Positions 22,550-34,408 of a stretch of DNA of 64,000 nt are shown one piece after another. Source of the stretch: Amorphophallus konjac (Eukaryota; Streptophyta; Magnoliopsida; Alismatales; Araceae). The notes beneath the pieces are model-generated. The model did not search any database, was not told where the DNA came from, and was given only the letters and a program-made list of their open reading frames with translations. The position numbers and the translations under genes were made by a program. Positions within the stretch are counted from its first letter, which is position 1; every line of letters begins with the position of its first letter. Location of the stretch: NCBI GenBank assembly GCA_022559845.1, contig CM040121.1:513464566-513528565 (forward strand), read 5' to 3'.

Positions 22550-22794
22550 TAAGTGGTCTTTCCCCGTTTGCTTAGCTATACTTTTCCTATAGTTAAATGT
22601 TCAGTTGGTAGTAATTAATGCAGCCTCCTCTGGGCACGTCTCCGTTCGCTTGCCTGAAAAATCATAGGGGTGCTTTTCTTGGTTGTTGGTCAATTTACGT
22701 ATTAAAAGTCAAAAAAGTTGCACAATACTAGTTTCTTACTACTTATTTGACATTGTTTAGCACCATCTGTGTTGTCAAGGTTGAGGAGTCCATC
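22550..22794. other. Unassigned sequence between RAD23 fragment and element B
   Basis: It probably continues RAD23 intron sequence, since it follows a GT donor at about 22550. I see no element end here. The five bases before element B are CCATC. Confidence 0.35.
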
Positions 22795-24721
22795 TGTTGG
22801 GTGCGAGGAGGCTGATCTAGAAGGAGGGGTTGAATAGATCTACCCCGTTTAAAAATTTCTTAAACGATATAGATAAAGGACTAAATCATAGAAATGTTGA
22901 AGTAATATGTCCACGGTCCTACACAACAACTAGCGCCTCAAGAACAGACAAAGATATATGAAAGCACGCACACCACAGCGAGACAGGGATTTTTAAGGTG
23001 GTTCGGTCCTCAACCCAGAGGCCTACGTCCACCCCTCACTTAACCAAGTGAGGCTTCCACTAGTGCCAAGCACTAAACTTTGGGAAACAACCCAAACAAA
23101 CTGCTAATCCACAGCTTAATCGAGAGAACACCTTCTCCATATCCGCTGACACACAGCTTAACCTCTCAAACTCCACGATAGTGCTTGGTGTATCAAAGAA
23201 CAATAAAGAAAATAAAGTAAAACAACTTGAGAAACACAGATCAAGTTTCAGAATTGATTTCTCCCAGATGATAAGCAAGATTTGTGGATAAGTTGATGTC
23301 GGTGCACTGTTGCTCTAGACTTTGCACTTGACTTTAGCAAGAAACTTCTTTTAATGCTTCTAGAGTATAGCTTATGTTGCTACTGAAGGAAGAACTCTTC
23401 TTTCTCTGATGGTGCGCCGCTGCAGTAGTGATCTGCAAGTTTTCTTCTTTTTGTCTCTGCATATGCATCCTTGCAAGCTTTCCTTGTATGATATATAAAT
23501 ACCCACAGTGTTGCGAGGACGAAGAACTCTTGACAGAATCCTACACAAATTCTTCTTTCTGTAGAACGAAGATTTCCACTGCTAAAAAAAAACTATTTAG
23601 ATCTTTATCAGCTTGATAAAGATATCAATCTATCCCGTCCAATGCTTAGAAACCTTCCATATGATAGCAATATTTAGAAACCCAATCAGAATCAAATTCT
23701 CTGGAAGAACTTCATATCTCTTCATACGCGATAGCCATAAGCTATTTGTTAGAACTAAGAAGCTATTTGTCACTGCTAACCGGCTATTTGTCACTCATAA
23801 CAAGCTATTTTTCACCATTAGCTCTCGTTATCCGTCGCCTTTATTTCCCTTCGAGACTTAGCATGGCTGCGTCGACGCCACGCTCAGGCTACGTTGACGC
23901 TGCTTCACATTTCTTCAAGCGGTTAGCTCTGTTACATATTATTCAACCTTAGGAAGCCTTTTGTCAGCCGTATGGCTTATTTGTCACCTCTAAGGACCTA
24001 TTTGTCACCCTTGTTACGGTATAAGCCGTCGACTTTATTTTGGGTTTTTCTTCCTTATGGGCTGAAGCCAAGTTGACTTAAAGATCTCCAGAAGTTGACT
24101 TTGCCTTTTCAAATCTGCTCTTCTTCATTTCTGATGTTGTCTATAGATCTGAAACATAATCCTTTAGACCTTGAGCTTGTGTTCTTAAGATGTTGATTTC
24201 TATTCATGTCATATGGACTTCTCTTCATAGCATGAGCTGTTGCCATTTGATACACTTGAGATGTTAACGAAACTTGAGAGATCTTGAGTTGCTGAAAAAA
24301 CCAGAGATATTGTGGAGATTCTGCTGTAGATCTGATGGATGACTACTTCTCAAAGTGCATTGGCTTGATTACAAGATGCCATGTGGCTCAAACTTCTGCT
24401 TGAAGTAGTATATGTGTTGTCACATACTGACTTCAACGCAATGTGACCTTTGTTAGCCGGGTAGGCCAGTTTTCACCTGTGACAACCTATTTGTCACCCT
24501 TACTCATCTATTTGTCACCCTTAACGGGTATTTGTCACCCGGGTAAGGTATTTTTCACTCTTAGCCAACTGGTTGTTTGCCTTGTTACCACAATGGTTAG
24601 CTCCTGAAAGACACGTAATGTTAGATGAACTATGCAACTAGAAGTCCAATAAAATGAGAAGGCTTAATCAAAATGCATCATAGTTAGTCAGCATCAAAAC
24701 CATGAAATCAGGGGCACACCA
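22795..24721 (-). repeat. Element B 3' LTR (left in the window)
   Basis: 1927 bp, TGTTGGGTGCGAGG...GGGGCACACCA in plus reading. A TATA-like ATATATAAAT lies near 23491-23500 for leftward transcription. CTATTTGTCACCCTTA-type motifs recur from 23740 to 24560. Confidence 0.9.
23740..24560 (-). repeat. CTATTTGTCACC motif array in element B LTR
   Basis: Copies of CTATTTGTCACCCTTA and shorter variants recur at about 22-30 bp in two clusters (23740-23830 and 23955-24560). The same array is in 35355-36180 and, rearranged, in the relic at 41520-42420. It occupies the part of U3 where elements A and C carry different motif arrays. Confidence 0.75.
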
Positions 24722-25631
24722 TTCTCCCCCTTTTTGATGATGGCAACTATGAGTCATTTGTGAGCTTCAAGTAGCATATCCAATTCATCCAACCAATGTA
24801 GCTCATGAAATTATATATGCAACCAATGCAGACACCATGCAAACAAACAAGGCAAACACCCCGCTGCAAACACCCCGCAGTTACTGCAACTATCTCTCAG
24901 GACCCTTGTTCTCACATGATTTCTATCTCTCCCCCTTTGACATCATCAAAACATTACATGGGGATGAATCACAGAAGACTTAGAAAGAGAATGCTGAGAG
25001 TATCCAGCTCCATCATGAAGGACGAAGCTAATCTGAATACAGTGTCAAATAAAAAGCTGCAAGCATATAGGTAATATGGCAATTAAGAAATATGGATGAG
25101 TGAATAGAGAGTTGCTGAACCAACACACTAGATCAGGGGTTATTTTTAAAATGTAGATCACAATTTCCGTATAAAGACAATAGAGGGAAGGTCCCCAACA
25201 AGAATCTGTGGCTCAAGATTTTATCAATGCTATCCAATAATAAAGGCAAATCCTGAACAAGAGTGAATTTTACAAATAGAATAGAATTAAAACACTTTCT
25301 AAAGTAAATATTTAGCCCAAATGCTTCAATTTAACTACTCAATTTCAAATGGCACTTCTAAGAGAAATTTTAACAAGCAGTGAAATTAACCAACTTATTG
25401 TAAAATCTGTGACCTTATTTTTGTAGGACACCCCCTTTGGATTTATTTTGTATAGTTCTTGGGAACACTCAGATGTAGTCCACCTTTTGACTCGAGGAGA
25501 CATATATCTTCAATACCAGAATCCCGGGTTACTCAGTGTAACTCATCTTTCTGTTTCTACAGAGTTAACTGACTGCTTCATGACATACATAATTCATTAC
25601 TTCATTGGTGAAGGAAAGCAGTTTCTCAGCA
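24722..25631 (-). other. Element B 3' non-coding region, part next to 3' LTR
   Basis: A polypurine tract abuts the LTR (TTCTCCCCCTTTTTGATG from 24722) and a second copy lies at about 24930. No coding sequence. The stretch continues at 28114 beyond the inserted solo LTR. Confidence 0.75.
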
Positions 25632-26555
25632 TGTGATGTCCCGAGTTTTTCGGATCCTTCTTTTTAGGTCCCGGATCTGGTTTCTCGGAGCGTCTGGCTC
25701 CGTTGTGTCCAAAATTTTGTTTCGGACATCTTTCGTGTTCGGATCGGTACGATCCGGAGTTGTTTCGGAGGCCCGGAGTGTGTCCGCGGCTTTCCCGCGC
25801 GTGTTTTCCGATTGCCGGTGTGTGTTTCGGCAATCCCTTCGGAACCTCGTTGCGGGTGAACCGGGTCGTTCACCTAGGCGAGAGTGGTACCATTGCGATC
25901 GGTACATCCCAAGGATCAAGAATATATATTTTTCTATTTTTTGGTATTTTCGGTATTTTCTGGATTTTCTATTTATAGCCCTTTTCTTTTTCCTTTTTCT
26001 TCTCCTTTTCTTTTTCTTCTTTCTTCTTTCCTCGCCGTGAGCGCAACGGTCACCTCCTCCCCCTTCTTGCCCATTGGACCTCACGGTGCCCCTTCCTCCT
26101 CCGACGACGGGTGGCGGACGACGGCGACGGCGCGGTGACGACGGTGGTGGCGAGAGGATCGCGGCGGTGCCCTCTTCGTGGCGCGTGGGTGGAGTTCGTG
26201 TTCGAGCTAGATTTGAAGATCGGTGACTTCCCGACAGATTTCGAGCTTCATTGAGGTAGGGGGACAGATCCTTGCCCTCTTTACATCGTTCCCCGTGATT
26301 TCTAGGCCGTGGAGAGGCCGAGAGGGGCTAGATTCATGTCGGGAGGGTTATTTCCATGCTTGGGGTTTGAGCGCCGGATCTAATGATTTGTGGGGTTTTT
26401 TGATCATTTTGGGACTCTAGATGCATGCTAGGACGTCTGGGGGATGATTCCCCTTTGTTTTCCCTTCACCAGGGGGGGTGAATGGGCGTGGTTTTCAGAT
26501 TTCTGGACGTATTTCACGAACCGGGCTCGGCCCGTTGTCGCTCTAGGTACCAGGG

Positions 26556-26775
26556 GCGCGTTCCGTTAGAACGCGCTGTGTCGTCCGAGCGCATTCGTCC
26601 GAGAAGACAAACAGTATGGCGGTTCATGTCGCGCCTGGGGTAGGTAGCACGTTCTTGGAGAACGTGCTAGCCTTTCCTAGCGTGTTCTTGATGAACGCGC
26701 TAGCTTCGGCTAGCACCTTCTTGGAGAACGCGCTAGCTTCTGCTAGCGCGTTCTTCAGGGGTCGCGCTAGGAGAC
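26556..26775. repeat. Phased inverted-repeat array in solo Tekay-like LTR
   Basis: GCGCGTTC and GAACGCGC pair around a 5-base loop (26556-26576). AGCACGTTC and GAACGTGCT pair perfectly (26647-26669). CTAGCGTGTTC/GAACGCGCTAG follows at 26678-26704, then GCTAGCACCTTC/GAACGCGCTAGC at 26709-26737, and a final unit from about 26742. Starts of the last four units are 31-33 bp apart. Confidence 0.88.
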
Positions 26776-27785
26776 CATAGCGCGACAGTGTCATGCCCTG
26801 GGTCCCTAGCGTGTTAATCCCCCTCCCCGAGCCGCGTTTCCTTTCAGTAATTGTACCTCCGGTGGAGCGAGTCTCGGATCCGGTTGTGGCGTGTGGCCCG
26901 AGGGTTGCCGTGGGCACCCAGTGGGAGCCACAGGGGCGCCTGGGGGTCCCCGGTGAATCAGTTACCTTGGTAGGGTGCCGCGTGACTTGAGGGACGGTCG
27001 GACCTCTGCGTGTCTCCAGCATCCGCACCTACCGTTTGGTTACCGAGAGTCTGTGTTAGTGTGTCAGTCGGTGGGTTCCGTGAGTCGAGTCTCACCTCCG
27101 GTGACACATCCACTAGTCGTAGCCTTCTTACGGCACGCGGTGCTGACCCACCCGGGAGTGGTGGAGCGGCTGACCCGAGAAAGACGGTGAGTAGGCTGGT
27201 TACCGTAGGGCCCCCGCGTACAGCCGAGTCTGGGCTTAGGGGGAATTACCAGCTAGAGGACAGGCCTAGGGCGTATGGTCTGAGTGTGCACACGAAGCTG
27301 AGGGTTTCAGACCTGCGCTGACGAGCGCAACCTCAGCTAGTCCTTGTTTTGTGGTACTGGTTACTGTGTGTGTCTGAGCCTCGCGCCCGGGGCGTTGTAG
27401 CTAGACACTTGTGACGCGGTGTAAGACGTCAGGGGACGCATCCGGTCGTTCTTCTAGTGGGTGGTGCTCCTATTTGCTGGCAGGTATAGACTCAAGTTTT
27501 GTCGGACCGAGGTTTTGTGGTACAGTATTGTAGAGCAGGCGGCTTTTTCCGTTTAGCTGCGTCAGCGTGTAGTTCTACCGTACTTCTACTAGGTGGTGTT
27601 ACCTTCCGTGGTTGCTCGCGCCTTACAGCTATTTTTCTCGTTGTGCGGTGGGGGTCCGGGGGATCCCTACTGGGCCAATGAAATGAGGCTCACCCCCTGC
27701 TTTTCAGGTTAGGCGGGGTCGTCGAGAGGTGCGGCCGAGTTTCAGCGTGGTTCTTCTAGCCAGGGTTAGTCGCCAGTCTGCCAGA

Positions 27786-27868
27786 GCCGGGGGATGCCCC
27801 GTGTAGTTGTACGCCGGGGGATGCCCCGTGTAGTTGTATACCGGGGGATGCCCCGTGTAGTTGTACTT
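27786..27868 (+). repeat. 27-bp tandem triplication
   Basis: CCGGGGGATGCCCCGTGTAG followed by TTGTA occurs three times, starting near 27786, 27813 and 27840. The related LTR has one copy (about 56011-56048), and the relic near 40570 has one, so the triplication is specific to this copy. Confidence 0.9.
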
Positions 27869-28113
27869 TTTCTTTCTGTTGACTGTACTCTATTTGGACA
27901 TGAGACTCTGTGGACCTTGTAGCAGTTTATTTCTTTATATTACGAAGTGCATTTTATTTTAGATTATTGTGCTATCTCTGTAGTTGCTTCAGCTTCTCTT
28001 GTGCTCCCACACCATCCCTTTTTACCCTTCCGAGTCTTCGGGCTCGTGGGTTGGCGGGCCGAGATTCAAGACGTGCCGGTTCCTTTCCGGTACTCGGATC
28101 CCGGGTCGTCACA

Positions 28114-29000
28114 CAGCAAGTGCAGTCATTGCTCTTCCCTACTTGAGTTTCATTTTATTTGCAAGCAGAGTTAGCTAGACTGCATCATGACAGAGTCTCC
28201 ATTGCTGCAATGCTATGAGAGCTAGTTTCTCCACTATCTTAGCCATTGCTCTGCAGTAGTATTTCATATCATAGGGGGTTCCTTTTTCTTTATTCAGCTC
28301 AAACATCATTGTTTCATTGTTTAAAGTCACTACTGTAATTAAATTTTTACCCAGAATAGCCTCTTTACTTTCAAATATCAGACTGTCAGAAAAGTAGCTT
28401 AAACACTAGCCTGTCAAAATGTTTTAAGGCTGTTCCATAGGTAAAACTCCCTCTTTCCAAGATCCTTAATCCCAGAGTTACATGATTATAGTCCTTAAAC
28501 CACGAGTTTTCATAGGGGCTATTTCAAGAGAAGTAAATTGTCTTCAATACAGAAAATGAGTATTTTTAACTCTCCCTGAAATAATGCATATGGTTATTTT
28601 TAGGAGAAGAAAAAAGGAATCCATGTGTGACAAATGGATTCAACGGATGACAACTGAGTGTGATAGATGACAAAGATTATGATGGATGACAAAGATGCAT
28701 TCAGATAGTTCAGTCAGGAGATAGACACCTCAGCCAACTCCCCCTTAGTGTATGCATGACTATTGTGAGTGCATATGAAGAAACACATGACCAATGCAAA
28801 TGTATCAAACATGGTTTCTAAACCTACATGCTAATTTGACTTATGGTACCTGGCGGAGTTATGTACTCGACGCATAGTGATTGCTTTCAGACAGATGAAG
28901 CCTACCCTTCCACAAGTCACCATTTGATATACCATATAGTCAATGCAAGGAACACATAAACAATGAGATGCTGCATGCAAGTTATCAAAGGACCGGAAAC
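28114..29000 (-). other. Element B 3' non-coding region, part next to pol
   Basis: No open frame. A 110-bp block at 28845-28945 is conserved with element A (15395-15500). One PPT-like motif (AACTCCCCCTTAG) lies near 28737. Confidence 0.7.
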
Positions 29001-32000
29001 TGATAATCAAATCAAGAATTAAATGCAGATCATGTTACCCAAAGTTTTCATGAAGCCTACACAATCCAAGCTCTCGTCTAAGTGTAAAGAATCTGTCATT
29101 ACAGAGAGGCTTGATAAAAATGTCAGCAAGCTATTTTTTAGTTTCAATGAAATGAAATTCAAAGCTCTTTTTAATGACTTCATCTCTGAGAAAGTGATGC
29201 CTAATCTCAATATGTTTGGTCCTAGAGTGCTGGATGGAATTTTTAGTTAAACTAATAGCACTAGTGTTATCAAACAAAATAGGGGCACATCCAAGATTCA
29301 CATGGTAGTCTTGGAGTTGGTGTTTAACCCAAAACACCTGGGTGCCACACCTCCCTGCAGCCACATATTCTGCTTTTACAGTAGAGAGAGCAATCGAGTG
29401 TTCTTTCTTCGATGCCCAAGATATCAAACACCCACCCAAAAATTGGCAATAGCCATTGGGGCTTTTTCTGTCCAATCTGCATCCAGCATAGTCTACATTA
29501 GAGTAAGAAATCAGATTGAACTCACATGATGCAGGGAACCACAGTCCAACATCATGAGTGCCAACAAGATATCTGAAGATGCGCTTGACTGCACTCAAGT
29601 GTGATTCCCTAGGACTTGCTTGAAATCTAGCATATAGGCAAACATTGAATTGTATATTTGGTCCAGATGTAGTAAGATATAGCAGGGAACCAATCATACC
29701 TCGAAAGGTCTTTATGTCTACCATTTTACCTTTCTCATCTGCATCTAAACTTGCATTAGTACTCATCGGAGTTGCCATGGCTTTCAAATTCTCTATCTTG
29801 AACTTCTTTAGCTACTCCTGAATGTACTTTGTTTGGCTTATAAAGAAGCCATCTAGAGTTTGATTAACCTGCAATCCAAGGAAATACTACAGTTCACCCA
29901 TTAGACTCATCTCAAATTCACTTGTCATTAAACCAGCAAACTCCTTACACATATCAGCTTTGGTTGATCTGAACACTATATCATCCACATAGACTTGTGC
30001 AATGAGAATATTATTTTTTCTGAAATTTTGAAAACAAGGTTTGATCAACCTTACCTCGTGTGAACCCTTTACCTTTGAGGAAGCTGCTTAACCTGTCATA
30101 CCACACACGAGGAGCCTGCTTTAATCCATAAAAAGCCTTATCTAACTTAAAAACATGATCAGGGAGTTCTGAAGATTCAAAGCCAGGAGGTTGTTCAACA
30201 TACACTTCCTCCTTGATATTAAACCATTTAAGAAAGCATTCTTCATATCCATCTGTTGAAGTGTTATACCATGGGAGCATGCAAATGCAAATAGAATCCT
30301 AATGGCCTCTAATCTAGCAACAGGGGCAAAAGACTCTTCAAAATCACTACCAAATTCTTGGTTGTACCCCTATGCTACAAGTCTAGCTTTGTTTCTCACA
30401 ATTTTACCTTCTTCACTAAGTTTATTCCTGAAAACCCACCTTGTACCTATGATAGATTGAGTTGTGGGTCTAAGAACTAAATTCCACACTTTATTCCTTT
30501 CAAACTGATTTAACTCTTCATGCATGGCATTAATCCAATTTTCATATTTTAGAGCTTCATCAATATTTTTCGGTTCAATCTGAGAGACAAAGGCTAGATG
30601 ATCTACTACTTCAGGAATTCTAAGTTGTGATCTTGTTCTAGGGGGATCATGCATGCTGCCAATTATGTTATCTAATGGATGATCTTTGAGTACTCTGATG
30701 TTTGAAGCATCGTTACCTTCATTAGTAAAGTTGATCCTGTGATTACTTGACTCACTTAGATCCATGGTTGGCTCTTCTTCATCATCTTGCTGTTCTTGCT
30801 CCTCCTTAGGATCTAGGAATTCCTCATCATCTTGTTTCCTGTAAGGTATATTCTTGTCAGCTTCAGAATTTGTTTCATCAAAGGTGATATGTGGTGACTC
30901 TTCCACAGTTTGGTCTTTAATGTTAAAGACTCTATAAGCCCTAGAGCAATCAGAATATCCAAGGAAAATACCTGTATCGCTCTTGGGTTCAAATTTATCC
31001 AAGTTATGGAGTTTGGTTACTAGAGGTCTTACCATGGCCCGGTTTATGATATAACATGCTGTATTGATAGCTCCGGCCCAAAATTTTCTGGGTAGATGAT
31101 TTTCTATCAGCATGGTTCTAACCATTTCAATAAGCGTCATGTTCCTTCTTTCGACCACTCCATTTTGTTCAGGGGTTCTTGGAGCTGAGAACCTGTGGTT
31201 TATCCCTTGATTGCTGCAAAAATTATCAAAGTCAAAAATTTCAAATTCACCACCATGATCTGATAATATAGTGCATAGTTGAAACTTACCATCCTGCTTT
31301 ATTCTTTTGAAGAATGCCTGAAACTCAGCAAATGCATCACTCTTATGAGATAGAAAAAATACCCAAGTGAATCTAGAAAAGTCATCCACTAAAACATAGT
31401 CATATCTTTTCCTACTCAGGCTGGCAGTCCGAGTAGGTCCAAACAAGTCCTTGTGCACTAGTTCTAATGGTCTGGATGATTGACTTTCTATTTTGCTCTT
31501 GAAGGCTTTTCTAGTTTGTTTACCTTGGGAACATGCATCAAAGATTTTAGAGTTTTGTTTGAATGAGATTTCAGGTAGGCCTCTTACCATGCTATGCTTA
31601 ACCAGTTTGTGCATGATAGTATAACTAGCATGACCTAGTCTGCGATGCCACAGTGACACCAAGTCATCCCTTTTTGCAGTGAGGCATAGGTTTTCATTTG
31701 CGAAATCATCAAAGTCTACCATGTAGACATTGTTGACTCTCTTACCAATGAACTTAATTTTTTCAGAGTTAGGCTCAAGGATTCTACATATCAGAGAGTC
31801 AAAAATTACCTTATGCCCTTTATCACACAACTGGCTAATACTTAAAAGATTGTATTCTTGGCCTTCAACTAGTAGGACATTCTCAATAGAGTTAGAGGCA
31901 TACTTACCTACCTTACCTGTTCCAATTATTTTCCCTTTGTTTTTTCCTCCAAATGTAACATGTCCAGCTTCTTTTTCAACCAACAAACAGAATTTGGCTC

Positions 32001-32079
32001 TATCCCTAGTCATATGCCTTGAGCAACCACTGTCAAGATACCACCTGTTGTGTATGGCTGCAAGGCATTCGTGAAACAA
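29001..32079 (-). pseudogene. Element B pol polyprotein (protease, integrase, reverse transcriptase, RNase H)
   Basis: The minus-strand frame from 32079 opens near the protease motif WYLDSGCSRHMT. It continues with the pre-integrase zinc region (LWHRRLGHAS) and an integrase core whose acidic residues sit in DLFGP, SDHGGEF and PEQNGVVERR. The RT start (WINAMHEELNQFERNKVWNL) follows, then a TAG at about 30367 where Gln is usual (LVA stop GYNQ). RT continues in pieces ([15 protein letters not shown] near 30130; YVDDI near 29990) with a further stop near 29890. RNase H occupies 29787-29131 (SKKEHSIALSTVKAEYVAAG, HSRTKHIEIRHHFLRD). All four activities are recognisable, but frameshifts and stops prevent a full product. 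Confidence 0.9.
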
Positions 32080-34407
32080 AACAGATCAAAGCAAGAATTT
32101 TGGAACCCAGGTACATTTGGGTCCCAACTCTCCTCTCAATTCAGTCAAACAAGATATCAATTCTTTTGGTAACCAGATTTGAGTTTTCTGTGTGAATTTT
32201 TTGGTTTCCTTAAAGTCATTTTTAAGATTGCCCACATTATTAGTTGCATGATATCTTGCATTCATGGGTTTTCTAGGGGCAGGAACCCATTTTCTTACTG
32301 GCTGTCCTGGTTTCCACTGCTGGTTCTAATTAGGATTTTGTTGATTAATCGTTCTTGGAGGATAGGGCTGAGGATTCCTAGCAAAGGAATGAATAGGGTA
32401 GGTCTGATGGGGAAAGAGTGAGGACCTACTAACATAGCTGTGGCCACCCCACCATGGCTGTCTGGTCCATGCAGGGTTTTTAGATGGCCTCTGTGTCGAC
32501 TTGGTGTTCAGGTTATGTCGACCTGGCCAAGGTCTATTTTGCTTTGGGCTACTAGTAGATGGTCTGTGGGTTGATTTACTTGATGGTTTGAATTGTTCTT
32601 TAACAGAAGTGTAATCAACTTTTTCTTTGCCCTTGGCCATTTTATTTTCAGTTCTTCTAGGAGTGAACTTTTGTTTGGTTGTGACTGGTGGAATTTTAGT
32701 TGAGTTAGACTTATAATTTGAAGGTTCAGAAGTTGAGGCAGTAACAAAAGAGATTGTTTTTAAGCCAAACTATTTTTTCTTAGTAGGTTCATAACCTAGG
32801 CCTTCTTTATTGAAATTCATTCTTGTTCCTAGAAGAGCATCCAGGTTATCTCTACCTCTCACAAATTTTTCTGAGGAGCATTGTTTATGTTCATTTTCAT
32901 TCCTCAATTTTTCAAGTTCTTTTTGCAATTCTTCATTGGCTCCTTTTATAGCTTCATACTTTTCACATGCCAATTTGCACTCATCGTCATACTTCTTCAT
33001 TCTAGTTTTTAGTTCATCAATTGTGTTTTTCAAAAATTCATTTTCTTCCATCATAATTTTTAAATCTAAAGTGGTGTTTTCTAGCTCATCTACCAACCTT
33101 TTTATTTCAGAAATTTCTGTTTCAAGGGAAGCATTTTTATCCTTTAAAGTGTTGTCAAAATTGTTTATTTTTTTCTTTAAGCATCTATTCTCTTTTCTGA
33201 AATCATCACATTTATCAAGCAATTCAGAATAAGCTTCCTCCCAATCACTTAAGGTAAAGTGTTCAAACGGAGATGTTACCTCATCACCTTCCGGAGTTTC
33301 ATCTGCCATGAGACAGATTTTGCCTTCACTTTCTTCAGTAGATGTTTCTTCCTCTTCTTCCTCATCACTCCAAGTACTGATCATGACTTTGGCTCTTTTT
33401 TCTTTCCACTTGGAGTTGGTTTTCTTAACAGCTTCTGGACATTCAGACTTGACATGTCCAAGCTTCCTGCAATTATAACACACAATTGTGTCAGATTTTT
33501 TAATGGGATTTGACTTAAACTTGGAAGTCTTACTTACCTGGGACCTTCGTTTGTTCAAGCCCTTACCTTCCCTTCTTAGGAACTTCCTAAATTTTCTAGT
33601 GAGGATGGCAAATTCACTAGTGTCTTCTTCTGTGCTAGCAGACTCACTTTCATTTGAAGAATCTTGATCACCAGGGCTTGCCTTCAATGCCACCTGTTTC
33701 TTCTTTTTAACATCTTCTTCCTTCCTTTTGAGATTTAACTCATATGTCATTAAGGACCCTATGAGTTCATCAACTGTCATGGTGGATAGATGGCGGGAGT
33801 CTTCAATGACTATTGCTTTTGTATGCCATACTTGTGTCAAAGACCTTAATATTTTTCTCACCAATTCCTGCTCAGAATAAGTCTTCCCCAGACTCTTCAA
33901 ACTCTTGGTCAATTGAGTCAATCTGGCATACATCTCTAAAATTGATTCATCAGTTTACATCCTAAACATTTCATACTCAGAGATTAGCATATTTGCTTTG
34001 GTCTCCCTTACCTCAGAGGTACCTTCATAAATTACCTACAGTCTGTCCCACATCTCCTTAGTAGTGGTGCATGAGGAGACTCTTGAAAACTCCGTCGGAT
34101 TGAGAGAACATTGCATGACATTCATAGCTCCCCAATTGACGTTGGACTTTCGTATCTGCTCTCTAGTCCAAGCATCCTCATCACCAGGTAGCTCATATGG
34201 TCCACGGCTCACCACCCTCCAGATCTCATGATCTTGGGCTCTCAGGAAGACCTGCATATGAGTTTTCCAATATGCATAGTTAGTACCATCAAAGAACGGG
34301 GGACGATTCACAGAGTGTCCCTCAGCCATATAGCCTTTAACCTCCATTGCACCTTGTCTCTCTGGGTTGTTAAACCACACAAGGGAGAGCCTAAGCTCTG
34401 ATACCAC
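32080..34407 (-). pseudogene. Element B gag (decayed)
   Basis: The first frame (34407-34036) has FFDGTNYAYWKTHMQVFLRA and the UBN2-type region of copia gag. The second (33933-32770) has a zinc knuckle CYNCRKLGHVKSEC, an acidic Ser/Glu linker and a long coiled coil (about residues 220-365 of that frame). It ends in RGRDNLDALLG, a motif also seen as SGKDNLDKLLG in element A. Shorter frames at 32747-32326 cover the basic stretch before protease. Stops separate 34036 from 33933, and frameshifts occur near 32760 and 32330. The long coiled coil fits the extended gag of Sireviruses. Confidence 0.85.
34395..34406 (-). other. Element B primer-binding site (initiator tRNA-Met)
   Basis: TGGTATCAGAGC on the minus strand, two bases from the 5' LTR, complementary to the 3' end of initiator tRNA-Met. 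Confidence 0.95.
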
Positions 34408-34408
34408 G

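Larger units (their letters stand above)
25632..28113 (+). mobile_element. Solo Ty3/gypsy LTR, Tekay/Del-like
   Basis: 2482 bp from TGTGATGTCCCGAG to CGGGTCGTCACA, flanked by CAGCA at 25627-25631 and 28114-28118 (5-bp TSD). Start, end and many internal blocks match the LTR of the Tekay-like element at 43125-56301, so the two belong to one family. A TATA-like TATTTATAG at about 25970 and a CT-rich start region fit plus orientation. It includes an inverted-repeat array and a triplicated 27-bp unit. It interrupts the 3' region of element B and is therefore younger than it. Confidence 0.92.

Noticed and set aside
25626..26084. Minus frames rich in Lys/Arg in the solo Tekay-like LTR
   Set aside because: They are reverse readings of the CT-rich transcript-start region of an LTR; a similar pattern recurs at 43367-43766.
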